Shown: positions 14,001 to 27,974, numbered from the stretch's first letter. The stretch: DNA of 64,000 nt from Scleromitrula shiraiana (GCA_028455995.1 JABELC010000012.1:868001-932000), one strand, 5' to 3'. A program made the numbers and translations. Notes: generated by a model not told the origin, from the letters alone.

Positions 14001-16469
14001 ATTGTTTTTTATGATGTTTGATATGATTTTACTAGTTTATATGTTTTGTAAATCTTTTTTTTATTTTTAAAATATTTTGTTAGATCTTTAATAGACAATT
14101 TTTTTATTATTTCTTGAATTGTTTTAATGTTTTTTTCGAAAAGATGCTTAAATCGTTTATGTTAAATGTTTATATTAATATATTTTTTATGGATGTTGAT
14201 ATTTAGGGATAATATTAGAAATGTTGAATGGATTATTATTTTGTTTTATAATTTAATAATAATATATATATTTAAATCTATTTAGAAATAAGTAATTTTT
14301 TTATTATTTTATATATAATTATATTATATATATTTATTATTTTTTTGCTATATTATGTCTAAAAATAATTTTAATAATAATTTATTAAAATATAAAGTAT
14401 TTTGATATAAAAGAAATATTTTAAATTTGTTTTTTATAAAGTATTTTAATATAATTTTATTTATTTTTATAAGGTAGATTATTCTATTTACTAATAATAA
14501 CCTAAATTTTTTTGATTTATATAATGTAAATTTTTGGAATATAACGAATTTTAATATATTTTATATATAATGATATAAAGTATTAATATTATAAATCTAT
14601 ATATATTTATATTAAATATTTATAACAATATTTAGGATTGATTTATTATTAAATAAACTATATAAAAGATTTTTAATTATTATAAATAATATTATCATTA
14701 TTATTTTAAAGTTTTTATAATTATTAAACTTTTTTTTATTATTTAAATTTAAGGCTTTATTATTGGATTTATCGTCTAACACCTTGTTTTTAATTTTGAT
14801 TTAGATTTTTTATTTAATATTATTTTTATCCTCCCATTTCTTTTTTATATCTGCATTTTTTGAATTATTTAAATATATATTAAAATTATAAAATCAAATT
14901 AGATTAAAACTAAAATTACTATAATAAATATACAAATTGAATTTGTTAAAATAATTAAAATTAAAGTTGTTTTATTTAAGTATAGTTTTTTTTTTTTATA
15001 AAACTCCCCAATTTTTATTGCCAAAAAATATTATTTTATCTTCCAAGTTTTTAATTCATCAAACTTTATCAATAAAATCGATTATAAAATCTTTTATTAT
15101 ACTAAATTTATTTATTTTTAAACTTCGAATAATAAAACATTATTACTTTACCTAAATAAAAAATTTTTTATTTATTATCGCAATAAATTATATATATTAA
15201 ATTATTATATTTAATATTAATTTTGCTTTAATAAGTTTTATAAATAATTAACAAATTATAATAATTATTTTTTAAATATTTTTAAAATTATTTATATTTA
15301 TTTAATTATATTTAATTAATTTATTATAATTAAAAATATAATCTTTATCCCTATATTAATATTTAAAAGTTTTGATCATTTTTTAAACTATTTTTTTATT
15401 TTTAATTAATTTTGTTGAATTAATATAAAAAAACTAATAAATTGCAATCCACATTTTTATATCTTTTTTATTCTATTTTTTTCAAACCTTAATTTTTACT
15501 TTAATTATAAATATTATAAAATCAATATTTTTTGATACTACTACTCCTTCCTTAATAATTTTTTTTAACTTATTTATATTGATAATATCTTTGATATTTT
15601 TAATCTAATATGAATAATTTTCTTTTTCTTTAAAATATTGCTTTGAATTCATTTATAAAATAAATAATGATAAACTTGATTCTATTATTGAATTGATTAA
15701 GTCTATTGATTAAAATGGAGATGATAATTTTGATAGTTGTTGTGATAACGATTAATAAAAAGAAATTAAAAAGGACAACGATTTATTAAATATTATTATA
15801 ATTTTTTATTAAATTGTATAATTAATTTTTCATATTGTTCTATTAACCTTATAGTATTAAAGTGATTCTTTAAACAAAAACGTTAAACTAGTTTTTATGC
15901 TTTACACGAGATCATTAGTTGTAATTTTCTTTTTGGTGATATCCAGTATTTTATCGGATGAATATTAAAAATATAAATTGATGGGATTATTAACATATTT
16001 TAATTCTAATACGGATTTTTAAAGATTTATTATTATTAACCTATATTTTTATTAATTTATATTAAAAGTTGATAAACTTTTACTTGGTCTAAAATTTTTG
16101 CTTAATTTAGCACTATTAAATACTTCATAAACCTCTACTGTTATAATATCTACTTAATCTTTAGCGATTCGTTTCGACTTCTTTTTGATAATATCCTCTA
16201 TGAAGAATTTGAAGTAAAAATAGTGGATAAGCCTTTTTTAAATATGATTTAAATAAATTGAACATAATTAGTAATCTTTAGATACTTTCAGGCTTATAAC
16301 CTATAAAAGATCAGATATGAAAAAAAGCATTATAGATTAATATATGATTATATTGTTAATTGACTAGCTAAAGTCTTGATCCTATAAGGGGAGATATATA
16401 TCAACCATTGATTATGTAATTACACTAGTCCTAATGTGGAGTGATCCTTATCCGGCAACCATTCTAACA
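11023..16469 (-). mobile_element. Copia-like LTR retrotransposon, minus strand, nested in the second LTR element
   Basis: 168-bp direct repeats lie at 11023-11190 and 16302-16469, flanked by AAAAT (11018-11022 and 16470-16474). On the minus strand the better-preserved LTR starts TGTTAGAATGGTTGCCGGAT, the style of fungal Ty1/copia LTRs. The total of 5.4 kb suits a full-length copia element. The inside is RIP-degraded, with the plus strand strongly G/T-biased around 12.0-14.2 kb, and I could not read reverse transcriptase motifs. The copia assignment and strand therefore rest on LTR style and size. A related, less degraded solo LTR is at 53079-53246. Confidence 0.82.
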
Positions 16470-19389
16470 AAAATTAAATCACCACTAATAATAAAATATT
16501 AAAACTCTAATCTTTTCTTAATTTACCATATTTACAAACTATTAATTTAAATAACTCAAATATTATTACTTTTAATATTTTTTAAATAATTAATTGATTA
16601 TTACTATTATTTATAAATATAAACAATATATAATTTTTTGCATATACTACTAATAATATTAATATTAGATTAACAAATTCTTTATAATACAAATAAATTG
16701 ATATTGATCATATAATTGCAATATAACTATTTATATTAACTTTATAATTCTTATTTTTTATTGATTCAAAAATATAAAATCTTATCTATTTTTTTTTTTT
16801 TATTTTAATAATCTTTTTATATACTAAAACTTTTAAATATATCTTTAAATTATATATTATATATATAAATAATCCATTCTACTTTTATAATACATCTTTT
16901 ACTAATTAAATCACTCTATATCTATAAATCTTATTATTCATTTTTCATAATTTTATCACTTAATCAATAACAATTTTTATTAATAAATCTAATTCTTCTA
17001 TATATCCAAATATATTGAATATCAAAAATATTAAAATTAATTTATTAAAATTTATTAAATCATTTATAACCTTTATCGCTATTTATAATATTTACTTTTT
17101 TATAAAATTAGATTATTACAATTTATTTTATAAAATCTCAAATGTTTATCATATAATTTTATAATATTATTTAATTTTATTAATTAATTAATAAAATTTT
17201 ATAAAAACTATTTTTATTTTAATCATTATAATGCTTATATATTTATTAAATTCTTTTATAATAAACTATATATCTACATTAATAATGATATAATCTAAAA
17301 ATTCTATATAAATATCGATCTATTTAAATCAAATTGTGTTTTAAATGCATCTTGCTAACAAATTATTTAAAAATGTTATTATTTAATATTTTATTACTTT
17401 ATCAAATATATATAATATTATTTTTTTATTAATATATATAATATTAATTATAATTATATAATTGAACTAAATATTATTGTTCTCATTATCGCTAATCTTG
17501 AATTTAAATCTTTCTAATAATTTACTATATATTTAATATTGATTATAATATTTTATCAATCTATCGATCTCATCTTTGTTTACATTATTATAATCAACTC
17601 ATTTAAATATATTGCATAATTTATAAATAATTAAATAACCAAAATATTTATATAAATATTGTAATTCTATTTTTATAAAATAATAAATACTATCTAAAAT
17701 TATTAATTATATAAATATATTATAATTATATTTCTATAATAAAAAACTGTAGTTGCATTTTTATACAATAAAAAAATGTTTATTAGTTTTATCATAAATA
17801 ATCTAATTTTTGATATTGTTAAAAAATATATCAAATTTGTTTATATTTATTAAACAAAATAAAAATAATATATTTATATAAACAATATAAATTTTGACTT
17901 ATTTAATTAATAATTCGATTTTGCATAATCTAATAAATTTTTTAACATTTCCTTTTCCGAATATAACCTTCACGATTTTTACTCTATTATAATTAATAAT
18001 TAAATCGATTAGTTTTTATAATATTTTAAATTATCATTTATTAATAATTAATATCATCACTACTTCTATATCGATCATAATATCTTGAAACTCATCAAGA
18101 TTATATTTACCATTTATAAAAAATACTTTAAGATCGTATATAATTTGCTTTAATACTATATCTTTATTAATCTAATCATCATCAAATAATTTTTTATATA
18201 TTAATATATATTTAAATACTTTCTCTATAAATTTGATGATTATTTATAAACTATTAATTAAACTATTTGATATATAATATATCTTTAATATAGTTTTATT
18301 TAAATATTTTATCTTTATATAAAATGCTTTATAAATCTCTTTAATATTCTTTTTTTTTATTTTTTGCTTTTTTTTATAATATATCAAAAATTGTTTATAT
18401 ATATAATTATTATTATTTTTAATAATTTTTTCTTTATATTTTTTTTAAACTTTTTTTTGATTTGATTTTAAATAATTTATAAAAAAATATCTTTCTTTTT
18501 TATATATTTAATATTATCTTTTATAAATTGATTTAAAGCTTTTTTTACTATATTATTCTTAAATATTAAATCATAATTCAAATCGATCTCGATAATTATT
18601 ATATCTTCTCCAATCGCTATAACTATTTGCTTTATTATATCTATTATAACTAAAACTCCTATTTTAGTTTTATAAATTATCTATAAATTTTCTTTCAATA
18701 TAATACATATCAATACTATTACTTTATAATTCGTTATAGATCTAAATCGCTTTCTTAATTTCTTAAATAAAATCAAAAATATTTATAATTGATCAATAAT
18801 ATATTTAAATATATTATCTAATTTGTTAATATAATAAAATTATCTTTTTATAAAAATATAATTAACTTTTTATATTATTTAATAAAGTTTTATATAATCA
18901 CTTTATCTTTACAAAAAACAATTTTAAACATTATTTAAGTTTTTTTTTTTGATTTTTATTTATAACATTTTTTATTATCAATTTTATTTATTTATTTATT
19001 ATATTATAATAATATAGCTTTTTTTAATATTATGTTTTAAATTTTATAATTAAACTCTTTATTTTTTATAAAAATATAATAAGATTCAATATATAATATT
19101 TGAACATTTTATTTTTGAATATAATTAAAAATACTATTACTATAAATTTGTTTAAAATGTTTGCATATTATAAAGTTAATTTATATATAACTAATTTATA
19201 ATTAAAATCATTATCTTTATCATTAAATTTCATTATATCATTGTATATTTTGCTTAAATTGATCTAATATTAAATTTTCAATATACAATATTAACAACTC
19301 TCTTTTTAATAATATTTTTAATCTTTATACTCGTTTTTGTATATATATACCCTTCCATCCCTTTGTTTTTCTCTCTAATTTCGTTTATA

Positions 19390-19745
19390 TTAAAAATTAT
19401 AATTATTTTGATTATAATTATAATTATTTTAATTATAATCATTTTAATCATTTTAAAATATACAATAATTTTAATTAAATTGATTTCGATCAGATTAATT
19501 TTGATCATATTAACTCTAATTAAATTGAATCTAATCAAATTAAAATATATAATTGTTTTGATTATAATAATTTCTACTATAATCATTTATATTATAATGA
19601 TTTTGATTAAATTGATTTTAACTAAATTAATTTTAATTAGATTGATTTTGATTAAGATGATTCTAATTAGATTAAGATATATAATTATTTTGATTATGAT
19701 AATTTTTATTATAATTATTTTTATCTTAGTGATTTTAATTATTAT
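19390..19745. repeat. A/T minisatellite of GATTTTGATTAAATT-like units
   Basis: About 15-18-bp units of the ATTTTGATTAAATTGATT type recur, and the array seems to repeat as a higher-order block of roughly 170 bp (compare 19475-19600 with 19605-19740). It yields hydrophobic Ile/Leu-rich ORFs on both strands, which I treat as artefacts. Confidence 0.7.
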
Positions 19746-22528
19746 ATAATATATAGTTATTAAATAAAGTTATATACTAAATAATATAACGCATAAAATT
19801 ATATATTATTATTATTAAAATAATTCTAAATAAATATTCAAAATCGACTTCTATTATAGACTAAATATTTTTTAATAATTTATTAAAATACCTTAATAAA
19901 TTAACCACCATTTATATAATTAAAATATTTTATTCAACCTACTTTTTTTTTTCAATTCGTTTTTTTACACTTTTTTTTTAATCTCATTTCTACTTTAAAT
20001 CTTTTATTATTATCTTTATATTACCAAATCTAAATTTTATTAATCAATTTCTATAAATTTTCTTTAAATAAACCTTAATTTATTTAAAGCATAATCTTAT
20101 ATATATTATACTTTATATTATATAGATTATTAATATAAATATACTAATATAAACACTATCTCTTTATAATACTTTTTTTATTATTATTAAATATCTCTTA
20201 TTCAATATTTGAAATATCTCTATATTTATACTTCCAAATGCTTTTCTAAAATTCATCTATAAATTTATATCAATAAAAATCTTTAAATTGCTAATTATAT
20301 ATTTATCGAATTTGTATTTTAAATAACGATTCATTATATATAAATTTTTTATATTATATCCTTTATATTCATTAATAAAATTTAAATCGTTTAAAGATAA
20401 TCTATCAAATAAATCTTTATAATACCTCTTATTCTATTTAGATTTAAAATCTTAATCATATTTAAAATCGCATATATTATTACTCTTTAATAATTATTTC
20501 TTTCTAAAATCAAATATAAACCCTTCAAAAATGTTATTTACTATATTTTTAAATAAAAAAACCTTCACCTATATTTAAAATATCAAGATTTATATTTATT
20601 TAAATATCTTTTATTAATATTATTTTTATAATAAACTTATACATATTAAATTTTTATTAAAATTTTTTGATAATATTTTTAATATTAATTAAAGTTTTTT
20701 AATTTAATTAAATATTTATTTTAATCATCAAATTATTAATAGCAATTCTAAATCTTAAATATTTATATTTATTAAATTACTCTTTCTTTATAATTATCTA
20801 AAATTTATATTTATACTTATATTTTTTAACTTTCTTTCTTTCTTTATATCATTTCTACTTATTATATTGCTTATAATATTATAATATAAAATAAAAAGAT
20901 GTTTTTAATAATATTTTATATTTATTTATTAAATAATATAGTAATTATTATTAAATTCATTTCTATCTAATTTTTTTATTATTATTAAATAAATATTTGA
21001 TATTAAATCAAAAATTCAATTTAATAAAACTTTAAATTAAATATAATTATTTAATTTATAAAATGAATTTAATATCAAATCAAAATTCGTTTTAATAAAA
21101 TTTTTGAATTAGATATAATCGTTTTAATTTATAAAATGAATATATAATAAACAAATTCATTATAAAATAAAAAAAAAAGTAAAATAATTATAAAGAACTA
21201 TAAAAATATAAAAAAAGAATTGTTAAAGATTTTATAAAGGTTTTTAAATAGAGATTCTTATATAAATGATCTTATTATCGCCTTTATAATTATAATAAAA
21301 ATAATTATTATTATTAATATTTTTATTTATTAAAATGTTTTTTTAGATAATATAATATATATTTAAATAATATAATATAATTTGTATTTTTATCATTATT
21401 CTATTTACAATAAATATTCAAATTTTATAATTTTAAAATTAATTTAAAAACCACTTAATTTATAATAAACATTTAAATATTATAATATTTAAACTAAAAT
21501 TAAAAATTATTATTTTTACAATAAATATTTAGATATTATAAAATTCAATTTTCTTTTTTATTAAAAAACTAAATAATCTATAAAATCTTTTATTATTAAA
21601 GATTATAAAAAGTTTTCTATCGATAATAAATAAAAACATTTAAAATTTATTAAAATTAATATTATATACAAAATAAAAATCCTAATTTATAATATATATA
21701 CTAATTAGTATTTATATAACTCTAAAGATATAAAACTATACAATTACAATATCAATCAGTATTATATTATTTGTTCAAGAAGTTCAAGAAAAGTGCTATA
21801 CGCCGTCGAGGATATATGCCTCCTCAACGGATACATGACGTAAGGTCACGTGTTTGACTATACAGACATTAACTTTTATTAAATGTCTATAATTTCTACT
21901 TTATTTACTGTGATATCAACTCTACCTATAGGCTATATTCTAAAAAAGATCAAAAAAACAAAAAAAAAAGTATTCTTGATATAAGTCGATATTAAGAATC
22001 TTTACTTAATTCAGATATATTGATTTATTTTATAGATAATCTAAAAAATATTTTAAATTTAAAATTAAATACTTTAAGACTTTTTATATATAGTGTTTTA
22101 TTATTAAATAATCTATTTAATTTATTATTCTATAATTTTATAAAATCAAATTAAAACTATATATATTATATTTTTTTTTTTAATTTTAGATATTTTATAA
22201 AAACTTTTATTAATATTTTAGTTGTATATCGTGATAATTAATATATTTTTGATTTTTTTAAACTTTAGCGTTTTTTGTTAAATGATGGTAAAGAATCTTT
22301 TTCTAGAAGCGTAATCCAAGCTGCCATTACTCACTTTATTATCAAAATATCCGAAAAACTCCATTCTAAACTTATTTTGTTTTTTTTTATAAAATTTAAT
22401 ATTAATATTATTTTGGGTATATTATAGCTATAATTATATAATTTATATATACATTATACTAATAATAACTTAATATTTAATTTTTTTTTATATTTGCAAT
22501 ATTATTTATTTTTTGCTTTGCCATTATA

Positions 22529-23519
22529 TACTCGGTTAAATTAAAATTGAAGCACGCGCCAATTGTCGAAAACCCTCAAAATCGACGATTTTATATAAAA
22601 CACCTCTTACGCTGATGTAAATAAATCGATCATTTATTTATAGAATTATTTAAGATATTAAATATAGATTATTTTTATATTAAAATATCTACTATTAAAA
22701 TTTAAAGATTAAATAATGATTTTAAAATTTATAATATTTATTTAAATATAAAGTAAAAATTGTATAAAAATACTATAATTTTAAATTGATTTAAATCAAG
22801 TAAATTATTATATTAAAAAGTAATAAAGATATATATAAATATATAAAAGAAAAACTTTTATTTAATATAAATATTATATATATTAAAAATATATAAAAGA
22901 TATAATATAATAAAATTAAAAAGAGTATATTTAATGCTTATAAACATTAAATATCAAGCATTATCATATTAATTTTGATTTTTAAAAATCATTAAAATTA
23001 CTTTAAATTCTTATATATAATAGTTTATATCCTCATAATTATTATATTAAAATATTATTTAATATAATTTTGATTTAAATGAATTATTAAGATTTTTAAA
23101 GATTTTAAAAAGTTAAAAATACCCTTAAAACTTCGACTTTTCAAGACTATTATATTACATTTTAATATATAATATTTATATCAAATAAAAGCTTTTTCTT
23201 CTATATATTCATATATATCTTCATTATTTCCTAATATAGTAATTTGCTTGATTTAAATCAAATTAAAATTATAGTATTTTTATATGATTTTTACTTTATA
23301 TTTAAATAAATATTATAAATTTTAAAATTATTATTTAATTTTTAAATTTTAATAGTAGATATTTTAATATAAAAATAATCTATTTTGAATATCTTAAATA
23401 ATTTTATAAATAAATGATCGATTTATTTACATCGGCGTAAAAGGTGTTTTGTACAAAATCGTCGATTTTGAAGCGATTCGCTTATTTTGCGCGTGCTTCA
23501 ATTTTAATTTGACCGAGTA
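22529..23519. mobile_element. Foldback/MITE-like DNA transposon with about 360-bp inverted arms
   Basis: The left arm begins TACTCGGTTAAATTAAAATT at 22529, and the right arm ends with the inverted copy at 23519. The arms match over about 360 bp each (22529-22885 and about 23158-23519), around a centre of about 270 bp. TA flanks both sides (22527-22528 and 23520-23521), as for Tc1/mariner-type insertion. The termini keep GC-rich words (GAAGCACGCGC, TCGACGATTTT) while the interior is A/T-mutated. No transposase ORF. It sits inside the gypsy element, between the gag-side and pol-side segments. Confidence 0.88.
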
Positions 23520-24199
23520 TATTAAAGATTTTAAAAAAAGCCTCAACTTTTTCCTTTTAAGCCCTAATAACTTTATTCCGTTTATATAAAATTAATATAG
23601 TTTTTAATATTAAAGCAATTATAATCAAATTTATATTTATAATGAAAGATATTATAAATAAAGATTTTTTTTATTTATTATTGAAAATAAAGAATAATAT
23701 ATTTAAAGACTCAAATTTAAATAATAAAATTTCAAATAATAAAAATTTGAATAATAAAGATAAAGATAAAGATTTAATCTCTAAAATTAATGCTATAGGG
23801 AGTTTTAATAAAAATAGATTTATAATTCGTTTATTATAATTTAAATCTATTAAAATCATGGTTGATTAGCGATATGCAGTAATATTCTGCTTTTTATAAG
23901 GTATTATAAGCAAACTACTTATTATCTTTGTTTTTAAGAAAACGATTGCTTTTAATAGACTGATTGAAATGTGTATTTTATTGGTTTTTTTAATATTGTT
24001 TTATTATTAATAGAGGGGTATTTGAGTGGAATGATTTATATTGGATCACTTATTAAATGATATTTATATGGATTAAAAAACTATTATTATAGATTTATAT
24101 TAAAATATTTTAAAAAACATTATCTTTTATAGAGATATTAAAATTTAATTAGATTCTAGATTATATAAATTTTTAAATAATTATTTTCAAATTTTTGAT

Positions 24200-26230
24200 T
24201 TGAATAAAGTTTTAGATAAAAATATTAATAAATATATAAAGAATAAACCAGATTATAATAAAGTATATATTTTATTTAAGTTATTATTAAAATACCAAAA
24301 TTTTATTAATATTTTTTTTAAAAAATTAATAAACATTTTATTTAAATATATTGTTATAGATATTAATATCGATCTAAAATTTGACTTTAAATTTTTTTAT
24401 AATAGAAATTGTTTTTTTATAATTAAAAAATATAAAATTATTTATAAATATATTAATAATAATATAAAAAAAGGATTTATTAAAAAATTTATGTTATTTA
24501 TGGCAATATTAATACTTTTAGTAAAAAAGCCTAGAAAAAGTATATAAATATATATCGATTATTATAGCCTTAATAAAGGCATAATTAAAAATTGCTTCCC
24601 AATTTTTTTAATAAAGGATATATTTAAATAATTAAGTAAAATAAAGGTCTTTATAAAGCTTAATGTATTTATAATTTTTAATAAAGTCTGTTTAAAGAAA
24701 AGAGATAAATGGAAGACTATATTTATTATTTAATATAAATTATATGAATATATGGTTATTTTTTTTAATTTATATAATGTTTTAATTTATTTTTAAGCTT
24801 TTATTGATAATTCTTTTTTCGACTTTTTTGATGTTATTATTTTTATTTATTTTAATAATATTTTAATCTTTTTTATAAATAAATATAATTATAAAAATTA
24901 TATATAAAAGGTTCTAAAAAAGCTTTATAAAACAAGTTTTTATTTTGATATTGATAAATATAAGTTTAATATAATAAAGATAAAATATTTAAAGCTAATT
25001 ATATTTAATGATAGGATCTCTATAAATTTAGGTAAAGTTAAGGTTATTGTTGATTAAAAAACTTTAATTTGATTAAGGGAATTATAAAGCTTTTTTAATT
25101 TTACGAATTTCTATTACTAATTTATTAAAAAATATTTTAAAGTGATGAGTCTATTAATAAACCTATTATGAAAAGATATTCTTTAATATTAGTCCCTAAA
25201 ATACTAGAAAACATTTAAGAAATTAAAAACGCTATTTATTTTTATTTTGATATTTAAATATTATAATCTGGATTTTAAGATAATTATAGAGATTAATATA
25301 TTTAATTAGGTTTTTAAAAGTGTATTATTGTAAAAGCAATTTGATGGCGAATAGTATTTAGTAATTTATTTTTTATTTAAGCACTCTCTATAAAAATATA
25401 ATTACAATATTTACGATAAAAAACTATTAACTATAATAAAAGCATTTAAAAAATAGAGGTTAAAACTAGAAAAAATAAATAATTTCAATATTTTATTAGA
25501 CTATAAAAACTTTCAATATTTTATAATTATAAAGTAATTTAATATTTATTAAGTTTAATGAACTAAATTCTTAAATAAATTCAATTTCTGCATCTATTAT
25601 TAATTTGATATAAAAATAATCAAACTTAATATATTAAATTAATCTTTTAAAAAAAAGCTAATTTTTGAAGATATAAACAATAATTATGTAAATTAATGTT
25701 AATGGATTTTGCTATAATTTGATAAAGTAAATTCATGTATTTTAAATTTATTTAATTTAAATATAATTGAGGATTATTTTGAAAAATTTATTTTAAATAT
25801 CAAAACTTTAATTAATATAATTATTAATAAAATATATAAGTGATTGGATATTATTATATATATAATTTAAGCAATTTAATCAAAAGAATTATGAATATAA
25901 TTTTAAAAATTATTTAAATATTTGCAATTGATTTTATTTACAATTTGCTTTATATAAAAAAGAAGGATTTATTATAAAAGGCGATTATTTATTCCTTTAA
26001 ATAAAGAAGTAATAATATAAATCCTTTACTATAATTATTCTATTTTATTAACAAGCTATCTAAATTATATAAAATATATCAAGATAATTTAATATTTGTA
26101 TATTTAGAAAAATTTAGTATAAAATATTATATATTTTATAAAAAATTATTATGTTTATTTATACTCGAAGACTTCATATTTAACCCCCCAAAACTTATTA
26201 TATTTTTTAAAAATATTTTATTATATCTAA
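24200..26230 (+). pseudogene. Gypsy pol remnant: reverse transcriptase, RNase H, integrase
   Basis: Despite many stops, the plus-strand translation follows the gypsy pol order. A segment near 24470-24540 (KKGFIKKFM...LLVKKP) matches the stretch just before RT motif 2. Then 24550-24760 reads like motifs 2-4 (YYSLNKGIIKNCFPIFLI, then KIKVFIKLNVFIIFNKV and KRDKWKTIFII). At 24844-24864 the catalytic loop reads IYFNNIL where active enzymes have Y-x-D-D. After it come LDIDKYKF-like and YLKLIIF stretches, FFNFTNFYY, RNase H-like sequence at 25240-25560, and an integrase zinc-region-like stretch at about 25960-26200. The loss of both Asp codons to Asn is a G-to-A change, as RIP would give. Dead. Confidence 0.85.
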
Positions 26231-27844
26231 TCAAATATCATTATTAACTATATTACATCCTTACTAAAATATCAATATTATAATATATTATATAAACACA
26301 TTTTAATAATTATTAATCGCTTAATCAAAATGCGCTATTTTATCCCTATTATCTCTTTAAATATTATAGATTTAATAAATACCTTTATTTTTCAAATTTA
26401 AAATTTGTATAATATCTTTAATATTATAATAAATAATTAAAAAACCTAATTTATATTAGCATTCTAAAGGCAATTATATAAATAATTAAATATAACTTTA
26501 TCATTTAATTTTATATTTTATTTATAGATAAATAATTAGTTAAAAAATTCAAATTAAATAATAAAAATATATTTATATAATTTTATTGTTTTTTTATAAA
26601 ATGATTAAATCAATTAATTACTATTAATTAAATTCGTTTTAAATAATATTATATCCAAATCAATTTTAATATTATTATTTTTTATGAATTATAGATTTAA
26701 TTTTAAATTAAGGATAAAGCCTTCCTCTTTTTTATAATCAATATCTATAATATAAAAAAAGGAATATTTATTTATAAATATATTAATAATATATTTTTAG
26801 GAAATTATTGATTTTTTATAAAAATCTTTAATATCGATATATAAAATTTAGTTTAAATATATTAATTATTAAAAAATTGATTATTCAAAATATAAAATAA
26901 AGAATATAATCTTTTTAAATATAAAGAATATCTAGATTATTTATCTAATAATTAAATTTGATAATAAATATTATTTATATAAAGTATTAACAATTTATTT
27001 TAATATATATTAATTAAGATTACTAAAAATTTTTTAAATATTTCCAATTTTCTATATATCATTTTTTATATTAATTTTAATAAACTTTTTTTTTAGATAA
27101 TCTATTATCAATAAATCCTTCAATTTTAAATATAAAGACAATAATATTTTTTTAAAAAACAATAATATAGTAGATGACTATATTAAATAAAAATTTAAAA
27201 AAATATTGAATATTAAGAAACTAAAAAGTAAAATATATTTTTTTAAAGTTTAATAAAGAAATTATAATTCAATATTTATTTAAAAAAATTGTATATAAAG
27301 ATATAAAAACTAATTATATAATTTCTATAAACAATCTAAAAACATATTAAAATATAAGTTAATCTGATTTATAAAATAAAAGTCTTTAAAGATTAAAATA
27401 AAAAATATATATAACTATCTAATTTCAAACTATTATAAAAATTTATGTCTAATAAATAATTTAGCTTTAAGTCAATATAGATACTATATAAAATTAAATA
27501 TAGAATATAATTTCCTTTATTTAATGGATATAATTTAAGGGCATTAAAAATAATTATTTTATAAATAAGGTTTTATAATAGAATATAGCATATAAATTAT
27601 ATTAAATTAAATTAAGGTGTATAAAGGTATATAAAGGTATATAAAGTTATAGAAAGGTGTATAAAGGTATATAAAGATATATAATAATGATATAATATTG
27701 TTGTAAAAACAATATTAACATTTATTTTCATCTATTTTCTTTTTTTTGTTTAAGGATTATTTTATTTTAGCCTAGTTTTTAAGGCGTCACTATTTTGTTT
27801 GTCCGCCTTTAATTAGCCGGGGTACGCAGTTTAAGGGTGGCAAT

Positions 27845-27974
27845 TATTATAGTTCTAAGGTTCTATATAAGTATGGCCTTAGGCCACAAGGCCGAAACCA
27901 CTTCTATATAGTTGGCCTTCTTTAGCCAGCTTAGACTTAGTTCCTTATGAATCAACAACTTTACTACCTTGACA
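27845..27974 (+). repeat. 3' LTR of the gypsy element
   Basis: 130 bp. Here the first 15-30 bases (inner side) are mutated (TATTATAG in place of TGTCACGG), while the outer part is clean, the mirror image of the 5' LTR. It ends TTGACA and is followed by the ATAAC duplication. Confidence 0.93.

Larger units (their letters stand above)
8775..21868. mobile_element. Second LTR retrotransposon (160-bp LTR family), nested in the gypsy
   Basis: LTRs of exactly 160 bp lie at 8775-8934 and 21709-21868. They begin TGTTTGTATGACTC (left copy) and end CTATACAGACA (right copy), and the element is flanked by TTAAC (8770-8774 and 21869-21873). Removing the nested copia leaves about 7.6 kb, a normal full-length size. 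The internal segments 8935-11017 and 16475-21708 are almost pure A/T with some C and very little G on the plus strand. I could not recognise any protein domain, so neither its superfamily nor its orientation is assigned. A third, solo copy of the LTR is at 28134-28293. Confidence 0.9.
7036..27974 (+). mobile_element. RIP-degraded Ty3/gypsy LTR retrotransposon with nested insertions
   Basis: The 130-bp LTRs are at 7036-7165 and 27845-27974, beginning TGTCACGG (left copy) and ending TTGACA (right copy). ATAAC duplications flank it exactly (7031-7035 and 27975-27979). A purine-rich tract (AAGGGTGG) lies before the 3' LTR. With the nested elements removed (8775-21868 plus one duplication, and 22529-23519), about 6.8 kb remains, normal for a gypsy element. 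Remnants of reverse transcriptase, RNase H and integrase lie on the plus strand at about 24.2-26.2 kb; the gag region would be 7166-8769 plus 21874-22526. Inner halves of both LTRs are strongly A/T-mutated while outer halves are almost clean. No intact ORF remains. Confidence 0.93.

Noticed and set aside
19278..19749. Membrane protein gene on either strand
   Set aside because: The hydrophobic ORFs follow from the A/T tandem repeat; both strands give similar Ile/Leu-rich frames.
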